From the NCBI GenBank assembly GCA_947374125.1, contig CANCAR010000120.1, forward strand, positions 1 through 8,028: a DNA stretch of 8,028 nucleotides. Direction: 5' to 3'. The stretch comes from Hyphomicrobiales bacterium. GTDB lineage: Bacteria > Pseudomonadota > Alphaproteobacteria > Rhizobiales > Beijerinckiaceae. The notes under the pieces were generated by a model, which did not search any database, was not told where the DNA came from, and was given only the letters and a program-made list of their open reading frames with translations. Shown here in pieces: positions 1 to 6,272 of this stretch; within the stretch, counting starts at the first letter, position 1; each line of letters begins with the position of its first letter. The position numbers and the translations under genes were made by a program.

Positions 1-1
1 G

Positions 2-679
2 GGCCGCACGATTGCTGAGAACATGGCGTCGGTGAAGTGGAATCCCGATCAGGATGTCGTAAGGGCTGCCAATACCCCGATCACGCCAACGGGTGGTGTT
101 GTCGGTTTGAAGGGCAATCTTGCTCCCGATGGAGCGATTGTGAAGGTTGCAGGCATGCCGCTCGATAAGCAGGTCTTCACCGGTCCTGCACGGGTGTTTG
201 ATAATGAAGAATTATGCTTTGAGGCTGTTCGCTTGAAGCAGTACAAGGAAGGCGACGTGTTGGTCATTCGCTATGAAGGACCGCGTGGCGGACCCGGCAT
301 GCGCGAGATGCTTTCAACAACGGCAGCGCTTTATGGCCAAGGTATGGGTGATAAGGTGGCGTTGATCACCGATGGCCGCTTCTCGGGCGCGACGCGCGGT
401 TTCTGTGTGGGCCATGTGGGCCCTGAGGCCGCGATTGGCGGGCCTATCGCTTTACTTCGTGATGGCGACATGATTCACCTCGACGCGATCAAGGGTATCC
501 TCTCGGTCGATCTTTCCGATGAGGAACTTGCTCGCCGTAAAAAAGACTGGATTCCGCGCGAAACTGAATATGGTTCAGGCGCGATCTGGAAATACGCTCA
601 GACAGTAGGGTCTGCGCGGGCCGGCGCTGTGACCCAACCGGGCGGCAAGGGTGAAAAATTCGTCTATGCGGATATCTGA
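2..679 (+). CDS. ilvD: Dihydroxy-acid dehydratase, C-terminal part (5' end outside window)
   Basis: Dihydroxy-acid dehydratase converts 2,3-dihydroxy-isovalerate and 2,3-dihydroxy-3-methylvalerate to the 2-keto acids that precede valine, leucine and isoleucine. It is a cytoplasmic iron-sulfur enzyme. The frame is open from base 2, beginning GRTIAEN, and the ATG at 23 is internal, so the true start lies upstream. About 225 residues are visible, which is the family's C-terminal swivelling domain. The motif EGPRGGPGM (Glu codon 275-277) contains a conserved metal-site glutamate. DGRFSGATRGF carries the conserved catalytic-base serine (codon 383-385), followed by VGHVGPEA. The cluster-binding cysteines would be in the missing part. 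The end, KFVYADI then TGA, has the usual family length past the active site, and nothing looks broken. The next gene overlaps its 3' end and no terminator lies between them, so cotranscription is possible. Identification rests on motif recognition and is secure. Confidence 0.96.
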   Translation, partial: GRTIAENMASVKWNPDQDVVRAANTPITPTGGVVGLKGNLAPDGAIVKVAGMPLDKQVFTGPARVFDNEELCFEAVRLKQYKEGDVLVIRYEGPRGGPGMREMLSTTAALYGQGMGDKVALITDGRFSGATRGFCVGHVGPEAAIGGPIALLRDGDMIHLDAIKGILSVDLSDEELARRKKDWIPRETEYGSGAIWKYAQTVGSARAGAVTQPGGKGEKFVYADI

Positions 680-1700
680 CGCATTCCATTGCGTTTTTGC
701 GCGAGCCATGCCGACATTTTTGTCGGCGTGGCTGTGCATTAGCGTAGCCTATGCGTTAGACGGCCCATCGAATGATGGCGGTAATTCGTCAAAACACGAT
801 CAACGCTCGGCATCGAGCGGCGCTCAGGGTTTGAATCTGACCCATAGCGAAGACGGCCTCGATACGGTGGAAGGGACGACAAAGGAGACCTCCACCAAAG
901 AGCAGGCTGGCAAACCAACCCCTTCTTCTGATTCAACGACGGGCGCTCCGGATACGGGTCAACAGGTACTTGATGTAGCGGGTGCGCCGCTGAAAGCGAT
1001 TGGGTCCGTGGTCGACTCGACGCGAGAGGCCATTCGTGCCTATTTGGCAGGCAACAAAGCGGATGCGCTCAAATCGCTTTCTGCGGCTGCTGATCAGGGC
1101 CACGCGCCCGCACAATGGAAATTGGCGCGGATGTATGCCGAGGGCGACGGCGTTCCGCGCGATGATATCCGGGCGTTTGAGAATTTCTCCCAAGTTTGCG
1201 ATAGGCATGCCGATGAGGCACCGGATTCAACCACCGCTCCTTTTGTATCCTCGGCGTTTGTAGCGCTTGGCTCCTACTATCTGAACGGCATTCCGAATAG
1301 CGCGGTAAAACCAAATCCTGCTCGGGCGCGCGAAATGTTCGCCTATTCGGCGAGCTATTTTGGCGATCCCGAAGCGCAGTTCGTTCTGGCCCGCCTCTAT
1401 CTCGATGGCATTGGCGGTGCGAAAGATGCCCGCCAAGCTCTGCGTTGGCTCAATTTATCGGCTGAGAAAGGCCATCGTCTGGCCCAGGCTGAATTGGGAA
1501 AGTTGCTATTTAGTGGTGAGGCTGGACCCAAACAGAGGGCGCGCGGTTTGATGTGGCTGAAATTAGCCAGCGAGACGGCCGATCCCGCGAGCGAAGCTTG
1601 GATCATCGAGACGAATAAAGCGGCGCTCTCACAAGCCTCCGACACCGATCTTCTGGCCGCCAACGCCTATTGGTTGCAGCATAGCCGTATTGCCAAATAG
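666..1700 (+). CDS. exoR: ExoR-like exported Sel1-repeat regulator
   Basis: The protein resembles rhizobial ExoR, a periplasmic Sel1-repeat protein that binds the sensor kinase ExoS/ChvG and holds the ChvI response regulator off; its loss or proteolysis changes exopolysaccharide and flagellar expression. Residues 1-30 look like a signal peptide (Arg2 and Arg13, hydrophobic core FLSAWLCISVA, likely cleavage after AYA at 30). Residues 32 to about 100 are Ser/Thr/Gly/Asp-rich and probably disordered. Sel1/TPR-type repeats run from about 130 to 305, with GHAPAQWKLARMYAEGDGV, an ExoR-like AFVALGSYYLNGIPN, AREMFAYSASYFGDPEAQ and GLMWLKLASE. These blocks match ExoR as I remember it, rather than generic Sel1 proteins. 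At 344 residues it is longer than ExoR of Sinorhizobium (about 268), and the extra length is the low-complexity segment. I chose ATG 666. GTG 651 abuts its AAGG with no spacer, and ATG 708 would remove the basic residues of the signal peptide. It converges on xthA. Confidence 0.82.
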   Translation: MRISDAFHCVFARAMPTFLSAWLCISVAYALDGPSNDGGNSSKHDQRSASSGAQGLNLTHSEDGLDTVEGTTKETSTKEQAGKPTPSSDSTTGAPDTGQQVLDVAGAPLKAIGSVVDSTREAIRAYLAGNKADALKSLSAAADQGHAPAQWKLARMYAEGDGVPRDDIRAFENFSQVCDRHADEAPDSTTAPFVSSAFVALGSYYLNGIPNSAVKPNPARAREMFAYSASYFGDPEAQFVLARLYLDGIGGAKDARQALRWLNLSAEKGHRLAQAELGKLLFSGEAGPKQRARGLMWLKLASETADPASEAWIIETNKAALSQASDTDLLAANAYWLQHSRIAK

Positions 1701-1716
1701 GAATAGGATTTGATGT

Positions 1717-1731
1717 TCGATCAGAGATCGA
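1717..1731. repeat. Short perfect stem at the exoR/xthA convergent junction
   Basis: TCGATC, a 3-base AGA loop, then GATCGA form a perfect 6-bp inverted repeat that straddles the xthA stop codon, 16 bases after the exoR stop. Its position between two convergent genes is where a bidirectional terminator would sit. There is no T-run on either side and the stem is short, so it is at best a weak terminator and may be chance. Confidence 0.25.
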
Positions 1732-2503
1732 GATCAATCCGAACGGGTACGTGATCGGATGGCTTTTCCCACCCTCGAACATGTGAATCGATAGCTGTGG
1801 CTCTAAGCCGGTCCGCCGCCGGTGGCGATAGCAACAAATGGTCGATCCGAATGCCATTGTTCTTTTGCCAAGCACCGGCTTGATAGTCCCAGAAACTGTA
1901 GATCCCCGATTGGTTGTTCGTTGCGCGCACCGCATCGGTTAGACCGAGATTGATGAGCTCTCGCCACTTTGCGCGCGATTCAGGTTGGAAGAGGGCGTCA
2001 TTTGTCCATTGCAGTGGATTCTCGGCATCGATGGGCATAGGGATAATGTTGTAATCGCCCGCCAATACAAACGCCTCCTCTTGATCAAGCAGAGTGCGGC
2101 TACGCACCAACAACCGATCCAGAAAGCCAAGTTTGTAGGGAAATTTATCAGTGCCCAACGGATTGCCGTTTGGCGCATAGATCGACGCCACCCGGATGGC
2201 ACCGATTTTGGTGGAGAAAACGCCCTCAATATAACGCGATTGTTCGTCGCTGTCGTCGCCGGGCAGGCCGCGGTTTACCTCGTCAAAGCGGTATTTGGAT
2301 AAAAGCGCCACGCCATTAAACGTCTTTTGGCCCAAAATCTCCACATTGTAGCCGAGAGCCTCGACTTCCAATCGTGGAAAGGTATCGTCTTGGCATTTGA
2401 GCTCCTGCAGGCAGACAATATCGGGCGAGGCTTCCGTCAGCCATGCCACGAGATGGTCGATGCGTTGGCGGACGGAATTGACGTTCCAAGTTGCGATGCG
2501 CAT
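1721..2503 (-). CDS. xthA: Exodeoxyribonuclease III (AP endonuclease)
   Basis: Exonuclease III cleaves DNA at abasic sites and removes 3' blocking groups and 3' nucleotides during base-excision repair, using divalent metal in the cytoplasm. The whole 260-residue protein is one endonuclease/exonuclease/phosphatase domain. The active-site set is complete: Asn7 in WNVNS, Glu34 in LQELK (metal ligand), Tyr109 in SIYAPNG, Asp150 and Asn152 in GDYN, Asp221 in GIRIDHLLLS, and the Asp250-His251 pair in SDHVPVR. Glu34 and Tyr109 fall at the same numbers as in E. coli ExoIII, which supports the ATG at 2501-2503. Length is close to the E. coli enzyme (268). A purine-rich AGAGAG lies about 9 bases before the start, a modest ribosome binding site. 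The gene is divergent from fabD across 178 bases and ends 20 bases from exoR. Nothing is missing or truncated. Confidence 0.96.
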   Translation of the reverse strand: MRIATWNVNSVRQRIDHLVAWLTEASPDIVCLQELKCQDDTFPRLEVEALGYNVEILGQKTFNGVALLSKYRFDEVNRGLPGDDSDEQSRYIEGVFSTKIGAIRVASIYAPNGNPLGTDKFPYKLGFLDRLLVRSRTLLDQEEAFVLAGDYNIIPMPIDAENPLQWTNDALFQPESRAKWRELINLGLTDAVRATNNQSGIYSFWDYQAGAWQKNNGIRIDHLLLSPPAADRLRATAIDSHVRGWEKPSDHVPVRIDLDL

Positions 2504-2612
2504 CGGTGGAGCTCTCTGTTAAAAATCGGATCATCACAACAAATGTAGGCGGTTGCGATGCTTTGCGCCAGTCCAGTTGCGTTGGCCCAATCTACGGCAT
2601 CATGCGATAGCG

Positions 2613-2642
2613 CTTGACTTATTCTGCCCGCTTGTGTCTCAC
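2613..2642 (+). promoter_or_regulatory. Candidate sigma-70-type promoter for fabD
   Basis: CTTGACT at 2613-2619 matches the strongly conserved alphaproteobacterial -35 core CTTGAC. A degenerate -10 (TCTCAC, 2637-2642) follows at 17 bases. It lies in the 178-base divergent gap between xthA and fabD, and transcription would begin about 30 bases before the fabD start. The -10 match is poor, so the call rests on the -35 and the position. No operator is apparent beside it. Confidence 0.35.
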
Positions 2643-2681
2643 GGGCGCCGGTCGTAAGCGTTCGACAAGGGGAAACTTTCG

Positions 2682-3629
2682 ATGAGCATCGCACTTACAT
2701 TTCCTGGGCAGGGTAGCCAAACGGTTGGCATGGGCAAAATGTTCGGCGATCAGTTTGCCGAGGCGCGCGCTGTGTTTGCCGAGGTGGATGATGCACTCGG
2801 GCAGAAATTATCCCATGTCATGTTTGACGGGCCTGAAGACGAATTGACGCTTACAGCTAATGCGCAACCGGCGCTGATGGCGGTTAGCATGGCGGTTTTG
2901 CGCGTGTTGCAACACGAAGCAGGCCTTGATCTTAAAAAGCATGTGGCATTTGTGGCGGGGCATTCGCTCGGCGAATATTCCGCTCTGGCTGCTGCGGGTA
3001 GTCTAACTGTTGCCGATACAGCGCGCCTGCTGCGGATCCGTGGTAATGCGATGCAGGCTGCAGTTGCTCCCGGTGTTGGGGCCATGGCGGCGCTGATCGG
3101 GCTTGATTTCGCAACTGCTGATGCTGTTGCGAGCGAGGCGGCTGAGGGCGATGTCTGCCAAGCAGCGAACGATAATGGTGGCGGGCAGGTGGTCGTTTCT
3201 GGCTCCAAGGCTGCCGTTGAGCGAGCGGTTGAATTGGCTAAAGCGCGAGGCGCAAAGCGTGCCGTAATGCTGTCGGTATCGGCACCCTTCCATTGCGCCT
3301 TAATGCAACCGGCAGCGGACGCGATGGCTGCCGCGCTTTCGGACGTAAAGTTGATTGCACCTTCGGTTCCGCTCGTGGGTAATGTTTCAGCAATTGGCGG
3401 GTCGGATCCAGATGAGATTAGAGCGGCCTTGGTGCGCCAGGTGACAGGAACGGTTCGCTGGCGTGAGAGCGTCGAATGGATGGCATCGAAAGGCGTGACG
3501 CGCTTTGTCGAGGTTGGAACAGGTAAGGTTTTGACTGGATTGGTGAAGCGTATCGCTACAGAAGCGGAAGGCATGGCGGTTAATTCGCCCGATGATGTTG
3601 CAGTGTTTCGTCCCTTGATTGGCCAATAA
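2682..3629 (+). CDS. fabD: Malonyl-CoA:ACP transacylase
   Basis: FabD transfers malonyl groups from malonyl-CoA to acyl carrier protein, supplying the two-carbon donor for fatty-acid elongation in the cytoplasm. The 315-residue length is typical. FPGQGSQ at residues 7-13 is the N-terminal family signature. GHSLGEY carries the nucleophile Ser95. Arg120 is the expected malonyl-carboxylate-binding arginine. APFH supplies the catalytic His204, and the C-terminal block FVEVGTGKVLTGLVKRI is standard. The start is supported by AAGGGGA at 2667-2673, eight bases before the ATG. It is the first gene of the fab cluster, 15 bases ahead of fabG, and its partner carrier protein is encoded two genes downstream. 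Its CTTGAC promoter candidate lies about 65 bases upstream. Polyketide-synthase acyltransferases share these motifs, but the fab neighbours make FabD clear. Confidence 0.97.
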   Translation: MSIALTFPGQGSQTVGMGKMFGDQFAEARAVFAEVDDALGQKLSHVMFDGPEDELTLTANAQPALMAVSMAVLRVLQHEAGLDLKKHVAFVAGHSLGEYSALAAAGSLTVADTARLLRIRGNAMQAAVAPGVGAMAALIGLDFATADAVASEAAEGDVCQAANDNGGGQVVVSGSKAAVERAVELAKARGAKRAVMLSVSAPFHCALMQPAADAMAAALSDVKLIAPSVPLVGNVSAIGGSDPDEIRAALVRQVTGTVRWRESVEWMASKGVTRFVEVGTGKVLTGLVKRIATEAEGMAVNSPDDVAVFRPLIGQ

Positions 3630-3644
3630 ACGGAGAAGCCTATT

Positions 3645-4382
3645 ATGTTTGATTTGACAGGCCAATGTGCTCTTGTAACGGGTGCTACCGGTGGAATTGG
3701 TGGCTCGATTGCGAGGCTTTTCCATCATATGGGCGCAAAAGTCGCAATTTCGGGCACGCGTCGTGAAGCACTTGATGTGTTGGCTGCCGAACTCGGTGAT
3801 CGTGTTTTTGTTTGTCCTGCCAACCTTTCTGATGCGGCCTCGGTCGAGGCGCTGGTGCCCGCAGCCGAAGAGGCGATGGGTGGGTTCGATATTCTCGTTA
3901 ACAATGCGGGGATCACGCGGGATAATCTTTTCGTTCGCATGAAGGACGAGGAGTGGGCCGATGTGATGCGCGTCAATCTAGAGGCGACGTTTCGGCTCTC
4001 ACGCGCATCTGCCAAAACGATGATGCGGAAACGTTATGGTCGGATTATCTCGATAACCTCGGTAATCGGGACAACGGGCAATCCGGGACAGGCCAATTAT
4101 GCAGCCGCAAAGGCCGCCATTGTGGGCATGTCGAAGTCGCTGGCATTTGAGGTGGCGACCCGCAACATTACGGTCAATTGCTTGGCACCGGGCTTTATTG
4201 AAACGCCAATGACGGACGTTCTGAATGAGAAGCAGCGCGAGGCAACCTTGCAAAAAGTTCCGATGGGGCGTTTGGGGACTTCATCCGAAATTGCAGCTGC
4301 TGCTTTATATCTTGCCAGCAAAGAGGCGGGATATGTTACGGGGCAAACCCTGCATGTTAACGGTGGTTTGGCAATGATTTGA
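3645..4382 (+). CDS. fabG: 3-oxoacyl-ACP reductase
   Basis: FabG uses NADPH to reduce 3-ketoacyl-ACP to 3-hydroxyacyl-ACP, the first reductive step of each elongation cycle. It is a 245-residue classical short-chain dehydrogenase, usually a tetramer. TGATGGIGG at residues 12-20 is the Rossmann nucleotide-binding turn and NNAG at 86-89 is the family motif. The catalytic tetrad is intact: Asn111, Ser139 in SITSV, Tyr152 and Lys156 in NYAAAK. The C-terminal YVTGQTLHVNGGLAMI is typical of FabG. CGGAG at 3631-3635 lies nine bases before the ATG. The gene begins 15 bases after fabD, so the two are almost certainly cotranscribed. Many paralogous reductases look alike; position between fabD and acpP makes this the fatty-acid-synthesis copy. 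Confidence 0.97.
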   Translation: MFDLTGQCALVTGATGGIGGSIARLFHHMGAKVAISGTRREALDVLAAELGDRVFVCPANLSDAASVEALVPAAEEAMGGFDILVNNAGITRDNLFVRMKDEEWADVMRVNLEATFRLSRASAKTMMRKRYGRIISITSVIGTTGNPGQANYAAAKAAIVGMSKSLAFEVATRNITVNCLAPGFIETPMTDVLNEKQREATLQKVPMGRLGTSSEIAAAALYLASKEAGYVTGQTLHVNGGLAMI

Positions 4383-4482
4383 GTGTGTTATAAGTTTTGT
4401 TTTGTAAAGCACTTTAGGGCGCGTGAGTTCTCGCAATAGACAGTTAATTATGCTAACGAAGATCGGAGTTTGGCAATCAGGG

Positions 4483-4512
4483 CTTGACGCGGCGTTGCCC
4501 GCAGCGTTTGAA
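4483..4512 (+). promoter_or_regulatory. Candidate promoter for acpP-fabF
   Basis: The fabG-acpP gap is 273 bases, long for this cluster. CTTGACG at 4483-4489 fits the alphaproteobacterial -35 core, with TTTGAA at 4507-4512 as a weak -10 at a 17-base spacing. Transcription would start near 4519, leaving a 5' leader of about 135 bases before acpP. The fabD candidate promoter has the same GCTTGAC core. An own promoter would fit the high abundance of acyl carrier protein, but the -10 is poor. Confidence 0.38.
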
Positions 4513-4527
4513 CCTAATAGGATTAGG
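4513..4527. repeat. Perfect 15-base palindrome at the acpP promoter candidate
   Basis: CCTAAT, a 3-base AGG centre, then ATTAGG form an exact inverted repeat directly after the putative -10 and over the expected transcription start. That placement suits an operator for a dimeric repressor. I do not recognise it as the site of a named regulator, and a 6-bp arm can occur by chance. The arms are too short and the site lacks a T-run, so a terminator is unlikely. Confidence 0.3.
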
Positions 4528-4584
4528 CGTGCCTTTAGAACGTTTGCCTTTATTTGAGAAACAGAGCTGGTTCGTCCAGTCGGT

Positions 4585-4659
4585 ATGAATTATGAACCTG
4601 CGGAAAGTCTCTCGATAGAGCTATTCCGCCAGATAGAAGACAGTGAGGACAGAATATGA
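4585..4659 (+). other. Possible 24-codon leader reading frame overlapping acpP start
   Basis: An ATG at 4585 opens a 24-codon frame, starting MNYEPAES and ending EDRI, whose TGA (4657-4659) overlaps the acpP ATG as ATGA, a layout used for translational coupling. The frame is closed upstream by a TGA at 4555-4557. The bases ahead of the ATG (CCAGTCGGT) give only a weak ribosome binding site, and acpP has its own good one at 4645-4649 inside this frame. It is acidic, with no repeated amino acid of the kind seen in attenuator peptides. It may simply be chance. Confidence 0.18.
4600..4629 (+). promoter_or_regulatory. Leader hairpin upstream of acpP
   Basis: In RNA, GCGGAAAG (4600-4607) pairs with CT and TTCCGC (4621-4622 and 4624-4629), and an inner CTC-GATA-GAG stem-loop lies at 4611-4620. 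This gives about 11 base pairs with a 3-base bulge at 4608-4610 and a single bulged A at 4623. It ends 15 bases before the acpP ribosome binding site GAGGA. No U-run follows, so it is not an intrinsic terminator. It could stabilise the 5' end of the acpP message or affect translation; no known riboswitch class is recognised. Confidence 0.35.
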
Positions 4660-4892
4660 GCGACATTGCAGCCCGCGTGAAAAAGATCGTGATCGAGCAT
4701 CTCGGCGTTGAAGCCGATAAGGTTGTGGACACGGCGAATTTCATTGACGACCTCGGCGCAGACAGCCTCGATACGGTTGAACTGGTGATGGCGTTCGAGG
4801 AAGAGTTCAGCGTTGAAATTCCAGACGATGCGGCCGAGACGATTCGCACGGTTGGTGACGCAGTCAGCTTCATCACCAAAAAATCCGCCTGA
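4656..4892 (+). CDS. acpP: Acyl carrier protein
   Basis: AcpP carries growing acyl chains on a 4'-phosphopantetheine arm between the enzymes of fatty-acid synthesis, and donates acyl groups to phospholipid and lipid A synthesis. It is a 78-residue acidic four-helix protein of exactly the usual size. GADSLDTVELVMAFEEEF contains the DSL motif; Ser37 is the attachment site for the prosthetic group, with the acidic recognition helix II after it. GAGGA at 4645-4649 lies six bases before the ATG. fabF follows after 51 bases, and its product uses acyl-AcpP directly. The 273-base leader, with a promoter candidate, palindrome and hairpin, suggests expression set apart from fabD-fabG. The enzyme that attaches the arm (AcpS) is not in this window. 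No unusual residue is seen. Confidence 0.98.
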   Translation: MSDIAARVKKIVIEHLGVEADKVVDTANFIDDLGADSLDTVELVMAFEEEFSVEIPDDAAETIRTVGDAVSFITKKSA

Positions 4893-4899
4893 TTCCATT

Positions 4900-4923
4900 A
4901 GGATATCAGACATCCTCCTTTTC
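4900..4923 (+). terminator. Weak stem-loop between acpP and fabF (possible attenuator)
   Basis: AGGAT (4900-4904) and ATCCT (4912-4916) can pair around a 7-base loop, followed by CCTTTTCC. The stem has only 5 base pairs and the T-run is four. If real, it would be a leaky terminator that lets acpP transcripts exceed fabF transcripts, as expected from the protein ratio. The structural support is thin. Confidence 0.2.
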
Positions 4924-4943
4924 CAAGATATCGAGGTCACACC

Positions 4944-6206
4944 ATGCGGCGTGTCGTCGTTACGGGTATGGGCATGGTTTCCCCTCTGGGAAACGGTGTA
5001 GAAACGTCTTGGTCAAGGCTTAACGCCGGCCATAACGGTGCCGTTAAAGTTAGTCGGTTCGACGTGTCGGATCTCGCATCAAAAATTGCATGCGAGGTAC
5101 CGCGCGGCGACGGCAGTGATGGCACGTTCAATCCAGACGATTGGATGGACCGCAAGGACCAGCGGAAAGTCGACGAGTTTATCTTGTTCGGCATGACTGC
5201 GGCGACTCAGGCTTTGGCTGATTCAGGCTGGGTGCCTTCAACCGAGGATGAACGCTATCGTACCGGTGTGATGGTTGGCTCGGGTATTGGCGGGATCGGA
5301 ACAATCTACGAGACATCGGTTACCCTTTTTGAAAAGGGTCCTCGCCGGGTTTCGCCGTTTTTTATTCCGAGTGCGATCATCAATTTGGCATCGGGCTGGA
5401 TTTCAATCCGTCATGGGTTGAAGGGTCCTAACCATTCGGTGGTCACGGCCTGTTCAACGGGTGCACACGCCATTGGCGATGCGTCGCGGCTGATTATGCT
5501 GGGCGATGCGGATGTGATGGTTGCGGGTGGGACGGAATCGCCGGTTAACCGGCTATCGCTTGCAGGCTTTGCTGCCTGCCGCGCGCTCTCTTCTGGCTTT
5601 AACGACGATCCAACACGCGCATCGCGTCCTTATGACAAAGATCGTGATGGCTTTGTGATGGGTGAGGGAGCGGGTGTCGTCGTTTTGGAAGAACTCGAGC
5701 ACGCCAAAGCGCGTGGCGCGAAGATATATGCCGAGATCATCGGGTATGGTATGTCGGGCGACGCCCACCATATCACCTCACCGGCCGAGGATGGCGATGG
5801 CGCCTATCGGTGCATGATGGCGGCTTTAAAGCGTGCGGGTCTTCAGGCGCATGATTTAGATTATATCAATGCGCATGGCACCTCGACGCCGCTTGGCGAT
5901 GAGATTGAACTGCGCGCTGTTGAGCGTCTGCTCGGGAATGATACGGGCCAAGTGTCGATGTCATCGACGAAATCGGCAACGGGACATTTACTTGGAGCGG
6001 CTGGGGCGATTGAGGCGATTTTCTCGGTTCTAGCCATCCGCGATCAGATTGTTCCGCCAACGCTCAATCTTGATAATCCCTCGGTTGAAACCTCTATCGA
6101 CCTTGTTCCGCATAAGCCACGGGAAAGAAAGGTTAAGGTTGCCTTATCGAATTCGTTCGGGTTTGGCGGAACAAATGCGTCGCTCATTTTTCGCAAATAC
6201 GAGTGA
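4944..6206 (+). CDS. fabF: 3-oxoacyl-ACP synthase II (KAS II)
   Basis: FabF condenses acyl-ACP with malonyl-ACP, releasing CO2 and extending the chain by two carbons; KAS II enzymes are needed for elongating unsaturated and longer acyl chains. The 420-residue protein is a complete two-half thiolase fold. The catalytic triad is Cys170 in VTACSTGAHAIGDA, His311 in NAHGTSTPLGD and His348 in KSATGHLLGAAGAIE, with the conserved Lys343. SNSFGFGGTNAS near the C-terminus holds the gating loop. VVVTGMGMVSPLG at residues 4-16 is the standard N-terminus. GAGGT at 4933-4937, six bases before the ATG, supports the start. KAS II rather than KAS I is favoured by the N-terminal VTGMGMVSPLG block and by placement directly after acpP. 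It ends in tandem TGA stops (6204-6209). Confidence 0.97.
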   Translation: MRRVVVTGMGMVSPLGNGVETSWSRLNAGHNGAVKVSRFDVSDLASKIACEVPRGDGSDGTFNPDDWMDRKDQRKVDEFILFGMTAATQALADSGWVPSTEDERYRTGVMVGSGIGGIGTIYETSVTLFEKGPRRVSPFFIPSAIINLASGWISIRHGLKGPNHSVVTACSTGAHAIGDASRLIMLGDADVMVAGGTESPVNRLSLAGFAACRALSSGFNDDPTRASRPYDKDRDGFVMGEGAGVVVLEELEHAKARGAKIYAEIIGYGMSGDAHHITSPAEDGDGAYRCMMAALKRAGLQAHDLDYINAHGTSTPLGDEIELRAVERLLGNDTGQVSMSSTKSATGHLLGAAGAIEAIFSVLAIRDQIVPPTLNLDNPSVETSIDLVPHKPRERKVKVALSNSFGFGGTNASLIFRKYE

Positions 6207-6210
6207 TGAT

Positions 6211-6256
6211 GCGGTGACCGCGTTGGGTCGAAGCGCTAGAGGCATGTGCCGCCTCT
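6211..6256. repeat. Two adjacent palindromes in the fabF-mltG spacer
   Basis: GCGGT-G-ACCGC at 6211-6221 is an exact inverted repeat with a one-base centre. AGAGGC (6238-6243), a 7-base loop, then GCCTCT (6251-6256) is a second exact inverted repeat that can form a 6-bp hairpin just ahead of the mltG ribosome binding site. Neither is followed by a T-run, so termination is unlikely. They may be processing or regulatory elements, or chance in a 66-base gap. Confidence 0.25.
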
Positions 6257-6272
6257 CAACGGAAAGAACGGC

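Noticed and set aside
2750..3574. Long minus-strand open frame (274 codons) opposite fabD
   Set aside because: It is the antisense shadow of fabD, whose motifs are complete; the translation is Ala/Ser/Thr-rich with no recognisable domain and no ribosome binding site.
4383..4440. Terminator directly after fabG
   Set aside because: The T-rich bases at 4394-4403 have no stem before them, and the GAG-TT-CTC pairing near 4421-4428 is too short with a 2-base loop.
4902..4932. Repeated GATATC at 4902-4907 and 4927-4932 as paired regulatory sites
   Set aside because: Two copies of a six-base palindrome close together are easily chance, and nothing else links them to a regulator.
6246..6272. GTG 6246 as the mltG start
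   Set aside because: It lies within a hairpin and lacks a well-spaced binding site, while ATG 6273 has GGAAAG six bases upstream.
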